Shown here piece by piece: positions 19,635-26,945 of a stretch of 64,000 nt of DNA. Under the pieces are notes generated by a model. That model made no database searches. It was not told the DNA's origin and worked only from the letters and a program-made list of their open reading frames with translations. How positions within the stretch are numbered: position 1 is the first letter of the stretch; the number at the start of each line of letters is the position of its first letter. This DNA comes from Rhodospirillaceae bacterium (GTDB lineage: Bacteria; Pseudomonadota; Alphaproteobacteria; CACIAM-22H2), in contig JALHMR010000017.1 of the NCBI GenBank assembly GCA_022843945.1, positions 1 to 64,000 of the forward strand, in the 5' to 3' direction. The translations under genes were made by a program, and so were the position numbers.

Positions 19635-20645
19635 ATGGCCCGGGCGCCGCGCGCCAAGCAGCGCTCACCATCGGCAGCGAAAGCACCGCTGCCCGATTTC
19701 GTGCCGCCGCAGCTGGCCACGCGCGTCGCCGCGCCGCCCGATGAAACCGGCTGGCTGCACGAGATCAAGTTCGACGGCTACCGCATCCAGACACGGATCG
19801 AGCGCGGCAAGGTGAGGATGCTGACCCGCAAGGCCCTCGATTGGGCGGAACGCTTCCGCTCGATCGCCAAAGCCTGCGCCGCCCTGCCGGTACGCCAGGC
19901 GCTGATCGACGGCGAGATCGTGGTGCTGGAGCCGGGCGGCAACAGTGACTTCAGCCTGTTGCAGCAGCGGCTGTCCGAGGATGCCCACGACGCTCTCCTC
20001 TACGTCGTCTTCGACCTGCTCTATCTCGACGGTCGGGATCTCCGTCGGCTGCCGCTGCGCGAGCGCAAGGCGCGGCTCAAGAAGCTGGTGAGCGGCGCGG
20101 AGCGTCTGCGCTTCAGCGAGCATCTCGATCAGCAGGGTGCCGATATCTACAAGCGGGCCTGTGCGCTGAAGCTCGAAGGGCTGATCTCGAAACGCGCCCT
20201 CGATCCCTACCTGTCGGGCCGCACCCTGTCGTGGCTCAAGTCCAAATGCCGCGAGCGCCAGGAACTGGTGATCGGCGGCTTCACCGACTCGACCGCCGAT
20301 TTCCGCGGCCTGGGGGCGCTGCTGATGGGTTACTGGGACAAGGACCGCTTCCACTATGCCGGCCGGGTGGGGACGGGGTTCACCGATCGCAGCAGCTGGA
20401 GCTTGCGCGCCCGGCTCGACAAACTGCTGGTGCCCAGGAGTCCCTTTGCTGCACTGCCCACGGCGGCGCGCCGCGGCGCCCATTTTGTGAAGCCTGAACT
20501 CGTGGGCGAGGTCGAACTGGCATCCTGGACCCGCGACGGCATGGTCCGGCAGGCGTCGTTCCTCGGCCTGCGCGAGGACAAACAGGCGCGCAGCATCGGG
20601 CGTGAGCGGGTTGTGTCAGCGCCCAACGATGTGGGCGAAACATAG
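19635..20645 (+). CDS. ligD: ATP-dependent DNA ligase, LigD ligase-domain type (stand-alone)
   Basis: 336 residues. Nucleotidyltransferase motif I EIKFDGYRIQ places the adenylated lysine at residue 45. DGEIVVLEPGG and EGLISKRALDPYLSG are motifs III/IV-like, and WLKSKCRERQELVIGGF holds motif V and leads into the C-terminal OB domain. It lacks the polymerase/primase and 3'-phosphoesterase domains of full LigD, so it would seal ends but not fill or trim them, unless those activities are encoded elsewhere. Its place directly behind ku with an 8-bp gap supports a role in NHEJ. The Ala/Lys/Pro-rich first ~25 residues are a linker-like extension. Confidence 0.9.
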   Translation: MARAPRAKQRSPSAAKAPLPDFVPPQLATRVAAPPDETGWLHEIKFDGYRIQTRIERGKVRMLTRKALDWAERFRSIAKACAALPVRQALIDGEIVVLEPGGNSDFSLLQQRLSEDAHDALLYVVFDLLYLDGRDLRRLPLRERKARLKKLVSGAERLRFSEHLDQQGADIYKRACALKLEGLISKRALDPYLSGRTLSWLKSKCRERQELVIGGFTDSTADFRGLGALLMGYWDKDRFHYAGRVGTGFTDRSSWSLRARLDKLLVPRSPFAALPTAARRGAHFVKPELVGEVELASWTRDGMVRQASFLGLREDKQARSIGRERVVSAPNDVGET

Positions 20646-20707
20646 GCGGCGGTGGGTATTTCGTTGCTCCTTGAATGACAGGGTAAATAACCGATCCTGC
20701 GCGGAGC

Positions 20708-22408
20708 ATGCCGGAGAACAGTTCCCTGTCCGCGGCCGGCGGTTCGGCCGCCCCACCCGTCACACACCAGGCCCGCCCCTGGTGGCGGCTGCCGACGCGC
20801 TCGATCGTCGGCATCGGCCTGGCCTTGCTGATTGTGTCCTCGGGTCTGTTCGCCTTCTATGCCGATCAGCAGCGCCGCCTGGCAATTCGTGAGGCGGTGG
20901 ACGAAGTGCAGAACCTCGCCCTGCTGCTGGCCGAGCATGCCCAGCGCTTTCTTGACGCCAGCCACCTGGTGACCTCGACCGCGATGCTGCTCGTCTCCGG
21001 CCGCCCCTGGGAGGAGATCCGCGAGTCCCGCGAAAGCCACGAGTTCCTGCGCCGCCTGCCTGAGAATTTTCCCTTTATCGAGGCCGTCGGCCTCGTCGAT
21101 CAGGCGGGTAACCTGATGCTCACCAGCCGGGCTTTTCCGGCGCCCCCCTCGACCATGTCGGAGCGGGAGCATTTTCGTGTCCAGCGCGACACGGATGTGG
21201 GCCCCTATGTCAGCCGGCTGACGCTCGGCTATGCCACGGGCCGCCCGACCCTCTATCTGAGCCGGCGGATCAACGATGCCGAAGGGCGCTTCCGCGGCAT
21301 TGCTACCGCCGTCATCGATCCACGCTCGCTCTATGCCTTCTACGGTTCGCTCAAGCCCGAACTGCCGATCGTCATCGATCTGTTCCGCGCCGATCTCGCC
21401 ACGCTGATCCGCTATCCCCTCGATCCGCCGGTGCTCGGCGACAAGTGGAACGGCGCGAATCACCTGGCGGGCCGGCCCGAGGGCGGGGTCCTCCGCGATG
21501 TGCGCGAGGATGGCGTGCGACGTATCGAATCCTTCGTCAAGGTGGGCGACCTGCCGGTCTATGCGGGCGTCAGCGTAACCTGGGACGCGGTCAACGATGC
21601 CTGGCGCAAGGCGCTGCTGCCGGGCGCCATCTTTGCCGGTGTGGCGGTGCTGCTCATGCTGGGGGTGCTGGCGGCGGCCCTCGTGCCCGCGCGCAAGGAA
21701 GAGGCGGCGACGGCGGCGCTGCGCGAGCTCGCCGAAAGCCTGGAAGACCGTGTTCGCGAGCGCACGCACGAGCTCGCGCACACCAGCGAGCAGCTGGCTC
21801 GGCACCTTCACGAGAAGGAGGAGCTGGCGCGCGAAACCAATCATCGGGTGAAGAACAGCCTGCAGCTGGTCGGAGCGCTCCTGCGCCTTCAGGGCAAGGC
21901 CGCCGACGATCCGAAGATCCGGGAGCAGCTCGAGGAGGCGTCGAACCGCGTCGCCACCATCGCCCACGTCCACGACAAGCTTTACCGCTCGGAGGATATG
22001 TCCAGCATCGCGGTCAACGAGTACCTGACCGCGCTGTGTGACGATCTCGCCCGGACCTTGGGCAGCGGGGAGCACGCCGTGCGGCTGTCGAGCGACTTCG
22101 CGCCGGTCCGCCTGATCGCCGACAAGGCCATCCTCTTCGGCCTGGTGGTCAGCGAACTAGTGACCAACGCCGCCCGCTGCGGTTTCCGCGGGCGGAGCGG
22201 GGAGATCCGCGTGCGACTCGCGGCGCGGGCGGGCGGGCTCGCCCTCACGTTATTCGACGATGGGGAGAATGACAGCGAAGCCCCGCGCGGGACGGGGTTC
22301 GGCGCCTCGGTCGTCAGCAGCCTCGTCGATCAGCTCGAAGGCACGCTGGAGCGCGTCGTCGGCCCGGAAGGGACGACGGTGACCGTGACGATCCTGCAGA
22401 AGGCCTGA
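20708..22408 (+). CDS. Membrane sensor histidine kinase, HisKA_2 family
   Basis: 566 residues. TM1 lies at about 33-52, followed by a periplasmic sensor domain of ~250 residues (dCache-like: AVGLVDQAGNLMLTSRA, FRGIATAVIDPRSLY), TM2 at about 302-326, and a short coiled coil. The dimerisation/phosphoacceptor region ETNHRVKNSLQLVGALLRLQ has His379, and an HATPase domain ends the protein. HisKA_2/HWE kinases are the class that phosphorylates PhyR. The gene is convergent with phyR with a 3-bp gap, so this is a good candidate for the PhyK-type activator. I see no EcfG-type promoter directly upstream. The ligand is unknown. Confidence 0.9.
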   Translation: MPENSSLSAAGGSAAPPVTHQARPWWRLPTRSIVGIGLALLIVSSGLFAFYADQQRRLAIREAVDEVQNLALLLAEHAQRFLDASHLVTSTAMLLVSGRPWEEIRESRESHEFLRRLPENFPFIEAVGLVDQAGNLMLTSRAFPAPPSTMSEREHFRVQRDTDVGPYVSRLTLGYATGRPTLYLSRRINDAEGRFRGIATAVIDPRSLYAFYGSLKPELPIVIDLFRADLATLIRYPLDPPVLGDKWNGANHLAGRPEGGVLRDVREDGVRRIESFVKVGDLPVYAGVSVTWDAVNDAWRKALLPGAIFAGVAVLLMLGVLAAALVPARKEEAATAALRELAESLEDRVRERTHELAHTSEQLARHLHEKEELARETNHRVKNSLQLVGALLRLQGKAADDPKIREQLEEASNRVATIAHVHDKLYRSEDMSSIAVNEYLTALCDDLARTLGSGEHAVRLSSDFAPVRLIADKAILFGLVVSELVTNAARCGFRGRSGEIRVRLAARAGGLALTLFDDGENDSEAPRGTGFGASVVSSLVDQLEGTLERVVGPEGTTVTVTILQKA

Positions 22409-22411
22409 GGC

Positions 22412-23263
22412 CTAGCGCCCGCTTTCGGGGTGGACGAGCTGCGGCACGTCGTCCTGCTCGTCTTTTTCCGGCTGGCGCGGCTTGCTGACGTAAACCGCCT
22501 GCGAGACGGCCGCGATGATGGTCTCGCGATTGAACGGCTTGGTGATGACGAAAGCCGGCTCCGGCGCGTTGCCGGTCAGGAGGAACTCGGGATAGGCGGT
22601 GATGAAGATCACCGGTGCCTCGATCTTCTCGAGAATCTTGCGTACCGCGGCGATACCGCTGCCGCCGTCCTTGAGCTGGATGTCGGCCAGGATCACCCGC
22701 GGCTTGGCGCGGGCGGCGAGCTCGACCGCCTCGTCCTCGCGCTCGGCCACGCCGCAGACCGTGTGACCCATGTCCTCGACGATGGCGCGCAGGTCGTAAG
22801 CGATGACCTTCTCATCCTCAATGATGAAGATGGGAACGGAGGGCTCGTCGCGGATATCGAGCTGCGCCTGGTTGAAGTAGCTGCGCGCTTCGTCCTCGGT
22901 GATCGACAGGATGAAGGCGATATCGCCGAACGAGTAGCGCTCGAGAGCGGCGAGCAGCAGGACCTGGCGCTCGACCGCCGGCAGGCCGCGATAGGCTTCG
23001 AAGGTGCCGGCGTCCTGGCGCCGCGGGACGCTGGCATGCGTCATGATGTGCGTTGGCGAGGTTTCGGCCCAGACCTTGTGGAAGAGGCGGAACATGTCCC
23101 GCATCATGTCCCCGGTCGAGTGCAGGATCTCGGGGTCCTCGACGATCATCTCGAGGCAGATGCGGACATATTGGTCGCCTGTGGTCTGGCTGCCCGTCAA
23201 CGCGCGCGCGTAGCGTCGCAGATAAGGGACGCGGGCTGCGATCTCGTGCCGGCTCTGTGACAT
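22412..23263 (-). CDS. phyR: PhyR, general stress response anti-anti-sigma response regulator
   Basis: 283 residues. The N-terminal sigma-factor-like domain (1-140; AARVPYLRRYARALTGSQ, LPAVERQVLLLAALERYSF) is fused to a receiver domain with acidic EDE at 149-151, phospho-acceptor Asp194 (ILADIQLKDGG), Thr222 and Lys242 (FVITKPFN). This inverted sigma-REC architecture is diagnostic. Phosphorylated PhyR sequesters NepR and frees the sigma factor EcfG. Usually nepR and ecfG lie next to phyR. Neither is visible here, so the circuit is split in this genome. The neighbouring stress genes carry EcfG-type promoters. Confidence 0.96.
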   Translation of the reverse strand: MSQSRHEIAARVPYLRRYARALTGSQTTGDQYVRICLEMIVEDPEILHSTGDMMRDMFRLFHKVWAETSPTHIMTHASVPRRQDAGTFEAYRGLPAVERQVLLLAALERYSFGDIAFILSITEDEARSYFNQAQLDIRDEPSVPIFIIEDEKVIAYDLRAIVEDMGHTVCGVAEREDEAVELAARAKPRVILADIQLKDGGSGIAAVRKILEKIEAPVIFITAYPEFLLTGNAPEPAFVITKPFNRETIIAAVSQAVYVSKPRQPEKDEQDDVPQLVHPESGR

Positions 23264-23500
23264 GGCTGTCCACCTGATTTGCGTTCAGCGGTGAAGCGGT
23301 CGTCACCCAAGAGCCGACAGCCAAGGCTTCCAGGCGAATGCGCGTCAGTATGAACGTCCTGCCGGTAGCGTCAAAGAAAACGTTAATGAACGCGCGCGCC
23401 GAAAAGCACCACAGCGCGCTGTATTCGCGGCGAAAATGTCGCCCGTGGGGCAAATATGAGGCGGCGGTACTCTGACGCCCTCTCGCCTCGCAAGCGTGAG

Positions 23501-23860
23501 CTAATCGGTATCGCCGTCGTCGCGATTGCCACCGCTATCCTGGCCGCCTTTGCGGCCAGCCTCCGCAGCGAGCGCCGGGTCCTGCGAAAAGCTGCGCTTC
23601 TCGTCCGGCACGCTCAAGCCCCCCTTGCGGCCGGCCTGCGCCGCCAGCGTGGGATCACGCGAGAAGCTGCGTTTCGCCGCGGGCACGCTTTCACCGCCTT
23701 TGCGACCCGCGGCGGCAGCCAGGGCGGGATCGCGCGAGAAGCTGCGTTTCTCGGCAGGCACGCTTTCGCCGCCTTTGCGCGCGATCGCGCGTTGCTTGCT
23801 CTCATCCATCGACGCAAAACCACGATTGGACGTCGAACGCGTGTTGCGCTCCTCTGCCAT
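23501..23860 (-). CDS. KGG-repeat stress-induced protein (1)
   Basis: 119 residues, hydrophilic, with no membrane segment. After NRGFASMDESKQRAIARKGG it contains four copies of the ~25-residue stress motif RKGGxSVPxEKRSFSxDPxLAA (KGG family). Proteins of this type are small, probably disordered and induced by stress, with no known biochemical activity. A GAGGGAG ribosome site precedes the ATG. An exact EcfG-type promoter lies 40 nt upstream of the start codon, so this is a predicted member of the PhyR regulon. The overlapping 154-codon plus-strand frame is an antisense shadow. Confidence 0.9.
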   Translation of the reverse strand: MAEERNTRSTSNRGFASMDESKQRAIARKGGESVPAEKRSFSRDPALAAAAGRKGGESVPAAKRSFSRDPTLAAQAGRKGGLSVPDEKRSFSQDPALAAEAGRKGGQDSGGNRDDGDTD

Positions 23861-23899
23861 GTGCGGGCTCCCTCGACTAAAAAGTCACGGCAGCACGGC

Positions 23900-23924
23900 A
23901 ACGGCGCGATTTCGTGTTAGTTCC
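23900..23924 (-). promoter_or_regulatory. Sigma-EcfG promoter of KGG gene 1
   Basis: On the minus strand GGAAC (23924-23920), 16-nt spacer, CGTT (23903-23900). It is an exact consensus match 40 nt from the start codon. Confidence 0.85.
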
Positions 23925-23997
23925 TCCCCGGCCGCGCAGACCATCAGGACGCGAAAAAAGGACTGCCTCCAGGCCCGGCGGGGATGCCCGCGAAGAT

Positions 23998-24025
23998 TAA
24001 GGGGGCGCTCATCAGCGCCCCCTTA
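23998..24025 (-). terminator. Rho-independent terminator of KGG gene 2
   Basis: A perfect 12-bp stem (TAAGGGGGCGCT / AGCGCCCCCTTA) with a CATC loop on the plus strand starts 2 bp after the stop of the minus-strand KGG gene 2. The tail is only moderately T-rich. Confidence 0.8.
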
Positions 24026-24027
24026 TA

Positions 24028-24354
24028 TTACCGCTCGCTCGACGGCTCGCGTGAGCCGTCATTCATGCCCGAGCTCATTCCCGGGCTGGGCCCCGCGCCC
24101 GATGTCGACTCGGAGTAGGCCTCGCTGCTGCTGGAGCGATCCATTCCGCCATTGCGCGTTGCGGAGTTTCTGCTGCCCTGGCTCGCCTGGCCGCCCTTGC
24201 GGCCGGCCTGGGCGGCGAGTTCGTGATTCTGCGAGAAGCTGCGCTTTTCCGCGGGCACGCTCTCGCCACCCTTGCGCGCGATCTCGCGTTGTTTCTGCCG
24301 GTCCATCGAGGCGAAGCCTCGTTTGGATGTTCCGGGCTGACGAGTCTCCGCCAT
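24028..24354 (-). CDS. KGG-repeat stress-induced protein (2)
   Basis: 108 residues, paralogue of the preceding KGG protein. It shares the block KRGFASMDxxKQRxIARKGG and the motif ESVPAEKRSFSQNHELAAQA, but has only two KGG units followed by a Ser/Gly-rich low-complexity tail. The ATG at 24354 has GGGAGGA upstream; the longer frame adds five residues and lacks such a site. An exact EcfG-type promoter lies 40 nt upstream and a strong terminator directly downstream, so it is a monocistronic stress gene. Confidence 0.9.
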   Translation of the reverse strand: MAETRQPGTSKRGFASMDRQKQREIARKGGESVPAEKRSFSQNHELAAQAGRKGGQASQGSRNSATRNGGMDRSSSSEAYSESTSGAGPSPGMSSGMNDGSREPSSER

Positions 24355-24393
24355 CAAATCCTCCCTCACACAGTTACGTTCGTCTCATGCGTC

Positions 24394-24418
24394 AACGGCT
24401 CCGCATGGTGAACGTTCC
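24394..24418 (-). promoter_or_regulatory. Sigma-EcfG promoter of KGG gene 2
   Basis: On the minus strand GGAAC (24418-24414), 16-nt spacer, CGTT (24397-24394). Exact match 40 nt before the start codon at 24354, the same spacing as in KGG gene 1. Confidence 0.85.
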
Positions 24419-24428
24419 GCTAGAGGTA

Positions 24429-24453
24429 GGAACTGCCCGCAAGCTCTGGCGTA
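24429..24453 (+). promoter_or_regulatory. Near-consensus EcfG-like site
   Basis: GGAAC (24429-24433), 16-nt spacer, CGTA (24450-24453), one mismatch in the -10 element. It may be a second upstream promoter for the gene at 24535, but alone it is weak evidence. Confidence 0.3.
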
Positions 24454-24497
24454 GGCTGTGTCGAGCTACCGCTGGTTCGGCACCGGGCGCGGCACAG

Positions 24498-24523
24498 GGA
24501 ACGTATCGCAGCGCCGTGGCGTT
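24498..24523 (+). promoter_or_regulatory. Sigma-EcfG promoter of the glycine-zipper stress gene
   Basis: GGAAC (24498-24502), 17-nt spacer, CGTT (24520-24523). The -10 element ends only 11 nt before the ATG at 24535, so the leader would be very short, or translation begins at the second ATG (24544). Confidence 0.7.
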
Positions 24524-24534
24524 ATAGGGGCATC

Positions 24535-25110
24535 ATGGTACGCATGCCTGAAGCGGCTACGCCGCAAACCACGAAGCTCCGCGAGATCGTCGGAGTGTTC
24601 CACTCGGTTGAGCAGCTTGAGGCGGCCATTGCCGAACTCGCGAGCGAGGGCTTCGACCGCGCGGAGATGAGCATCCTCGGCGAGGAGCATCTGCTGAGTG
24701 GCGATGCCTCCACCTCGGTTCAGGATACGTCTCGACTGGCCGACGATCCCAAGGCACCGCGCCAGCCGATCATCTCCAATGACGATATCCGGCAGGGGCG
24801 CACCTTGGCCACCAGCCTGGCCGGCGTCGTCGCCGCCTTCGTAGCGACGGGCGCCACCATCCTCACCGGCGGTGGCGTGGCGGCCGCGGTGATCGGCGCG
24901 GCGGCGGCCGGCGGCGGCGCCTCGGCCGTGGTGAACGCGGTGGGACGATTCGCCGGCAACAAGCACCACGCCTTCTTCGAGGAGCAGCTCCGCCACGGCG
25001 GGATCCTGCTGTGGGCCGCTTTGCGCGAACCGGATGACGAGGGCACCGCACGACGCGTTCTCGGTCGTCATGGCGCGACCGACGTCCATGTTCACGAGGC
25101 GCCAGGCTGA
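24535..25110 (+). CDS. Stress-associated protein with glycine-zipper hydrophobic core
   Basis: 191 residues. The N-terminal ~60 residues (LREIVGVFHSVEQLEAAIAELASEGFDRAEMSILG) form the alpha/beta fold typical of general-stress YflT/DUF1269-like proteins. A hydrophobic Gly/Ala-rich stretch follows at about 85-135 (GVVAAFVATGATILTGGGVA) that could insert in or lie along a membrane, and then a C-terminal segment with LLWAALREPDDE and a final VHVHEAPG. The exact function is unknown. The first ATG is annotated; Met4 (24544) is an alternative start that would suit the very near promoter better. The EcfG-type promoter and the neighbours place it in the stress regulon. Confidence 0.8.
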   Translation: MVRMPEAATPQTTKLREIVGVFHSVEQLEAAIAELASEGFDRAEMSILGEEHLLSGDASTSVQDTSRLADDPKAPRQPIISNDDIRQGRTLATSLAGVVAAFVATGATILTGGGVAAAVIGAAAAGGGASAVVNAVGRFAGNKHHAFFEEQLRHGGILLWAALREPDDEGTARRVLGRHGATDVHVHEAPG

Positions 25111-25132
25111 ACCTCTAGGGGCGCCGCCAGCG

Positions 25133-25157
25133 GGAACTTAGCCGCGAACGGTGCGTT
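25133..25157 (+). promoter_or_regulatory. Sigma-EcfG promoter of the PRC-barrel gene
   Basis: GGAAC (25133-25137), 16-nt spacer, CGTT (25154-25157), exact match, about 80 nt upstream of the ATG at 25238. Confidence 0.85.
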
Positions 25158-25237
25158 GAGCGGGGAAACCGGGGCATGGACATCCTCCCCGGTATGAAAT
25201 GCAGAAACACCGTCACGGGACAACTCCGGAGGATCAT

Positions 25238-25792
25238 ATGTTTAAGACTCTTCTCATGAGCGCAGCAGCGGTTGGCTTGATGGCCAGCGCGTCGTTTGCG
25301 CAGACCTCAACACCGGCGACGCCGGGCACCGCCGTGCCGCCGGCCGCCACCACGCCGTCATCGCCGCCGGCCGCGGCCGCGCCGTCCACACCGTCGCCGA
25401 TGGCCACCGCGCCGTCCGCCACGATGTCGGGCGGCGGCTTTGCCGCCAGCCGCATCATCGATCTCAACCTGAAAAACGCGCAGGATGAGACGATCGGCGA
25501 GATCGACGACCTGCTCGTTGGCTCGGATGGCAAGATTACCCACGTCATCATCTCGACCGGTGGTGTGCTCGGCGTCGGCGCGAAAAAGGTCCAGGTGCCG
25601 TGGGCTGACGTGAAGATCGACGGCAATGGCGAGAAGGCCACGGCCAGCATGACCGCCGATCAGGTCAAGAACGCGCCGGAGTGGAAGGCGCCGGCCCGCG
25701 CTGCGGGCTCGGCTCCGGTCCGCGAGCGCGGCCCGGCGACGAGCACCGGCAGCACGCCTCCGTTAGGCGACCGTCCGGCCTCGCGCCCGTAA
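25238..25792 (+). CDS. Exported PRC-barrel domain protein
   Basis: 184 residues. Signal peptide MFKTLLMSAAAVGLMASASFA with probable cleavage before Gln. A Pro/Ala/Thr-rich linker (~22-65) follows, then a PRC-barrel domain (~68-145: ASRIIDLNLKNAQDETIGEI, GKITHVIISTGGVLG, KVQVPWADVKI) and a basic, Pro-rich tail. GGAGG sits 5 nt before the ATG; the longer upstream frame would bury the signal peptide. Periplasmic PRC-barrel proteins are common in alphaproteobacterial stress regulons, but their activity is not known. Transcription probably starts at the EcfG site upstream and ends at the strong hairpin downstream. Confidence 0.9.
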   Translation: MFKTLLMSAAAVGLMASASFAQTSTPATPGTAVPPAATTPSSPPAAAAPSTPSPMATAPSATMSGGGFAASRIIDLNLKNAQDETIGEIDDLLVGSDGKITHVIISTGGVLGVGAKKVQVPWADVKIDGNGEKATASMTADQVKNAPEWKAPARAAGSAPVRERGPATSTGSTPPLGDRPASRP

Positions 25793-25814
25793 GCAGCTAA
25801 CAGCTTCGACGATG

Positions 25815-25851
25815 AGACGCCCGGACCGCGAGGTCCGGGCGTCTTGCGTTT
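25815..25851 (+). terminator. Rho-independent terminator
   Basis: A perfect 13-bp stem AGACGCCCGGACC / GGTCCGGGCGTCT with loop GCGA, followed by TTGCGTTT, 22 bp after the PRC-barrel gene. It separates the stress island from the catabolic operon. Confidence 0.85.
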
Positions 25852-25964
25852 GCGCGTCTGCTATTGCGGGCTTGGCGACCGGTTCCAGCCATGAACCTTG
25901 CCGCCGACCGCCTCCGGCTATTATTCTCTTGATCAATAAATACAAAAGGGAAGGGAAACGCCGG

Positions 25965-26936
25965 ATGGCCGATCGCAAGCTGACGCGACAGGATCTTCGC
26001 AACGCCGCCGAGAAGTACAAGAACTGGGGCAAGTGGGGCGAAAAGGACGAGATCGGGACCCTCAACTACACCACGCCCGAGGACATCGTCGCCGCGGCGC
26101 AGCTCGTGCGCAAAGGCAAGGTCATCTCGCTGGCGCTGAACTTCGACCAGCACGGGCCGCAGGGCGCCAAGAGCAAGTACCCCTCGCTCGGCCGGGTCAA
26201 TCCGATCCATGTCATGCTGCGCACCGGTACGGACGCTTATTCCGGCGTGCTCGATCATCGCGGCATCCGCGCCGCCGACGACATGGTGGTCATGCCGCTG
26301 CAATGCGGAACGCAGTGGGACGGGCTGGGCCACATCTTCTATGAGAACAACATGTGGAACGGCTACGACTGCCGCGAGGTGACCTCGGCCGGCGCGCAGA
26401 AATGCGGCATCGAGAAGACCAAGAGCAAGATGGTCGGCCGCGGCGTCTTCCTCGACTTGCCCAAGGTGAAGGGCAAGGAGGTGCTCGATGACGGCTACGC
26501 CATCACCAACGACGATCTCGACAAGGCGGCGGCCGCCCACGGCATCAAGGTCAGGCGCGGCGACTACATCATCGTGCGCACCGGCCAGATGGAGGCGAAG
26601 CTCAAGGCGGGGAGCTGGGACGGCTATCCCGGCGGCGACGCGCCGGGCCTCGGTTTCGAGACCCTCGACTGGATCCAGCGCAACCAGATCGCCGCCATCG
26701 CCACGGATACCTGGGGCAACGAGGTGCGGCCGAACGAGAGCGAGGCGGGCATCAACCAGCCCTGGCACTGGATCACCATCCCGATCATGGGCCTGACCAT
26801 GGGCGAAATCTTCTGGCTCGGTGACCTGGCCAGGGATTGCGCCGACGACAAGGTCTACGAGTTCATGTTCGTGGCGCCCGCCATCCCGATCACCGGCGCG
26901 GTCGGCTCGCCGACCAATCCGCTGGCCATCAAGTAG
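25965..26936 (+). CDS. Cyclase-family (kynurenine formamidase-like) metal hydrolase
   Basis: 323 residues of the Cyclase superfamily (PF04199), which contains kynurenine formamidases and isatin hydrolases. The region that normally reads HxGTHxDxPxH is CGTQWDGLGH here (residues 114-123), so one metal-binding His is replaced by Gln while the Asp and last His remain. That variant is known in long cyclase-family members and may mean a different metal site or substrate. Start ATG at 25965 follows an AAGGGAAGGGAAA site. First gene of a four-gene catabolic operon; the next starts 9 bp on. The substrate is unknown. Confidence 0.85.
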   Translation: MADRKLTRQDLRNAAEKYKNWGKWGEKDEIGTLNYTTPEDIVAAAQLVRKGKVISLALNFDQHGPQGAKSKYPSLGRVNPIHVMLRTGTDAYSGVLDHRGIRAADDMVVMPLQCGTQWDGLGHIFYENNMWNGYDCREVTSAGAQKCGIEKTKSKMVGRGVFLDLPKVKGKEVLDDGYAITNDDLDKAAAAHGIKVRRGDYIIVRTGQMEAKLKAGSWDGYPGGDAPGLGFETLDWIQRNQIAAIATDTWGNEVRPNESEAGINQPWHWITIPIMGLTMGEIFWLGDLARDCADDKVYEFMFVAPAIPITGAVGSPTNPLAIK

Positions 26937-26945
26937 GAGGCCACG

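Noticed and set aside
20354..22075. 573-codon minus-strand frame across the kinase gene
   Set aside because: Antisense to ligD and the histidine kinase, whose motifs are unmistakable.
23456..24527. Plus-strand frames over the KGG genes
   Set aside because: Antisense to minus-strand genes that have repeat motifs, ribosome sites and promoters.
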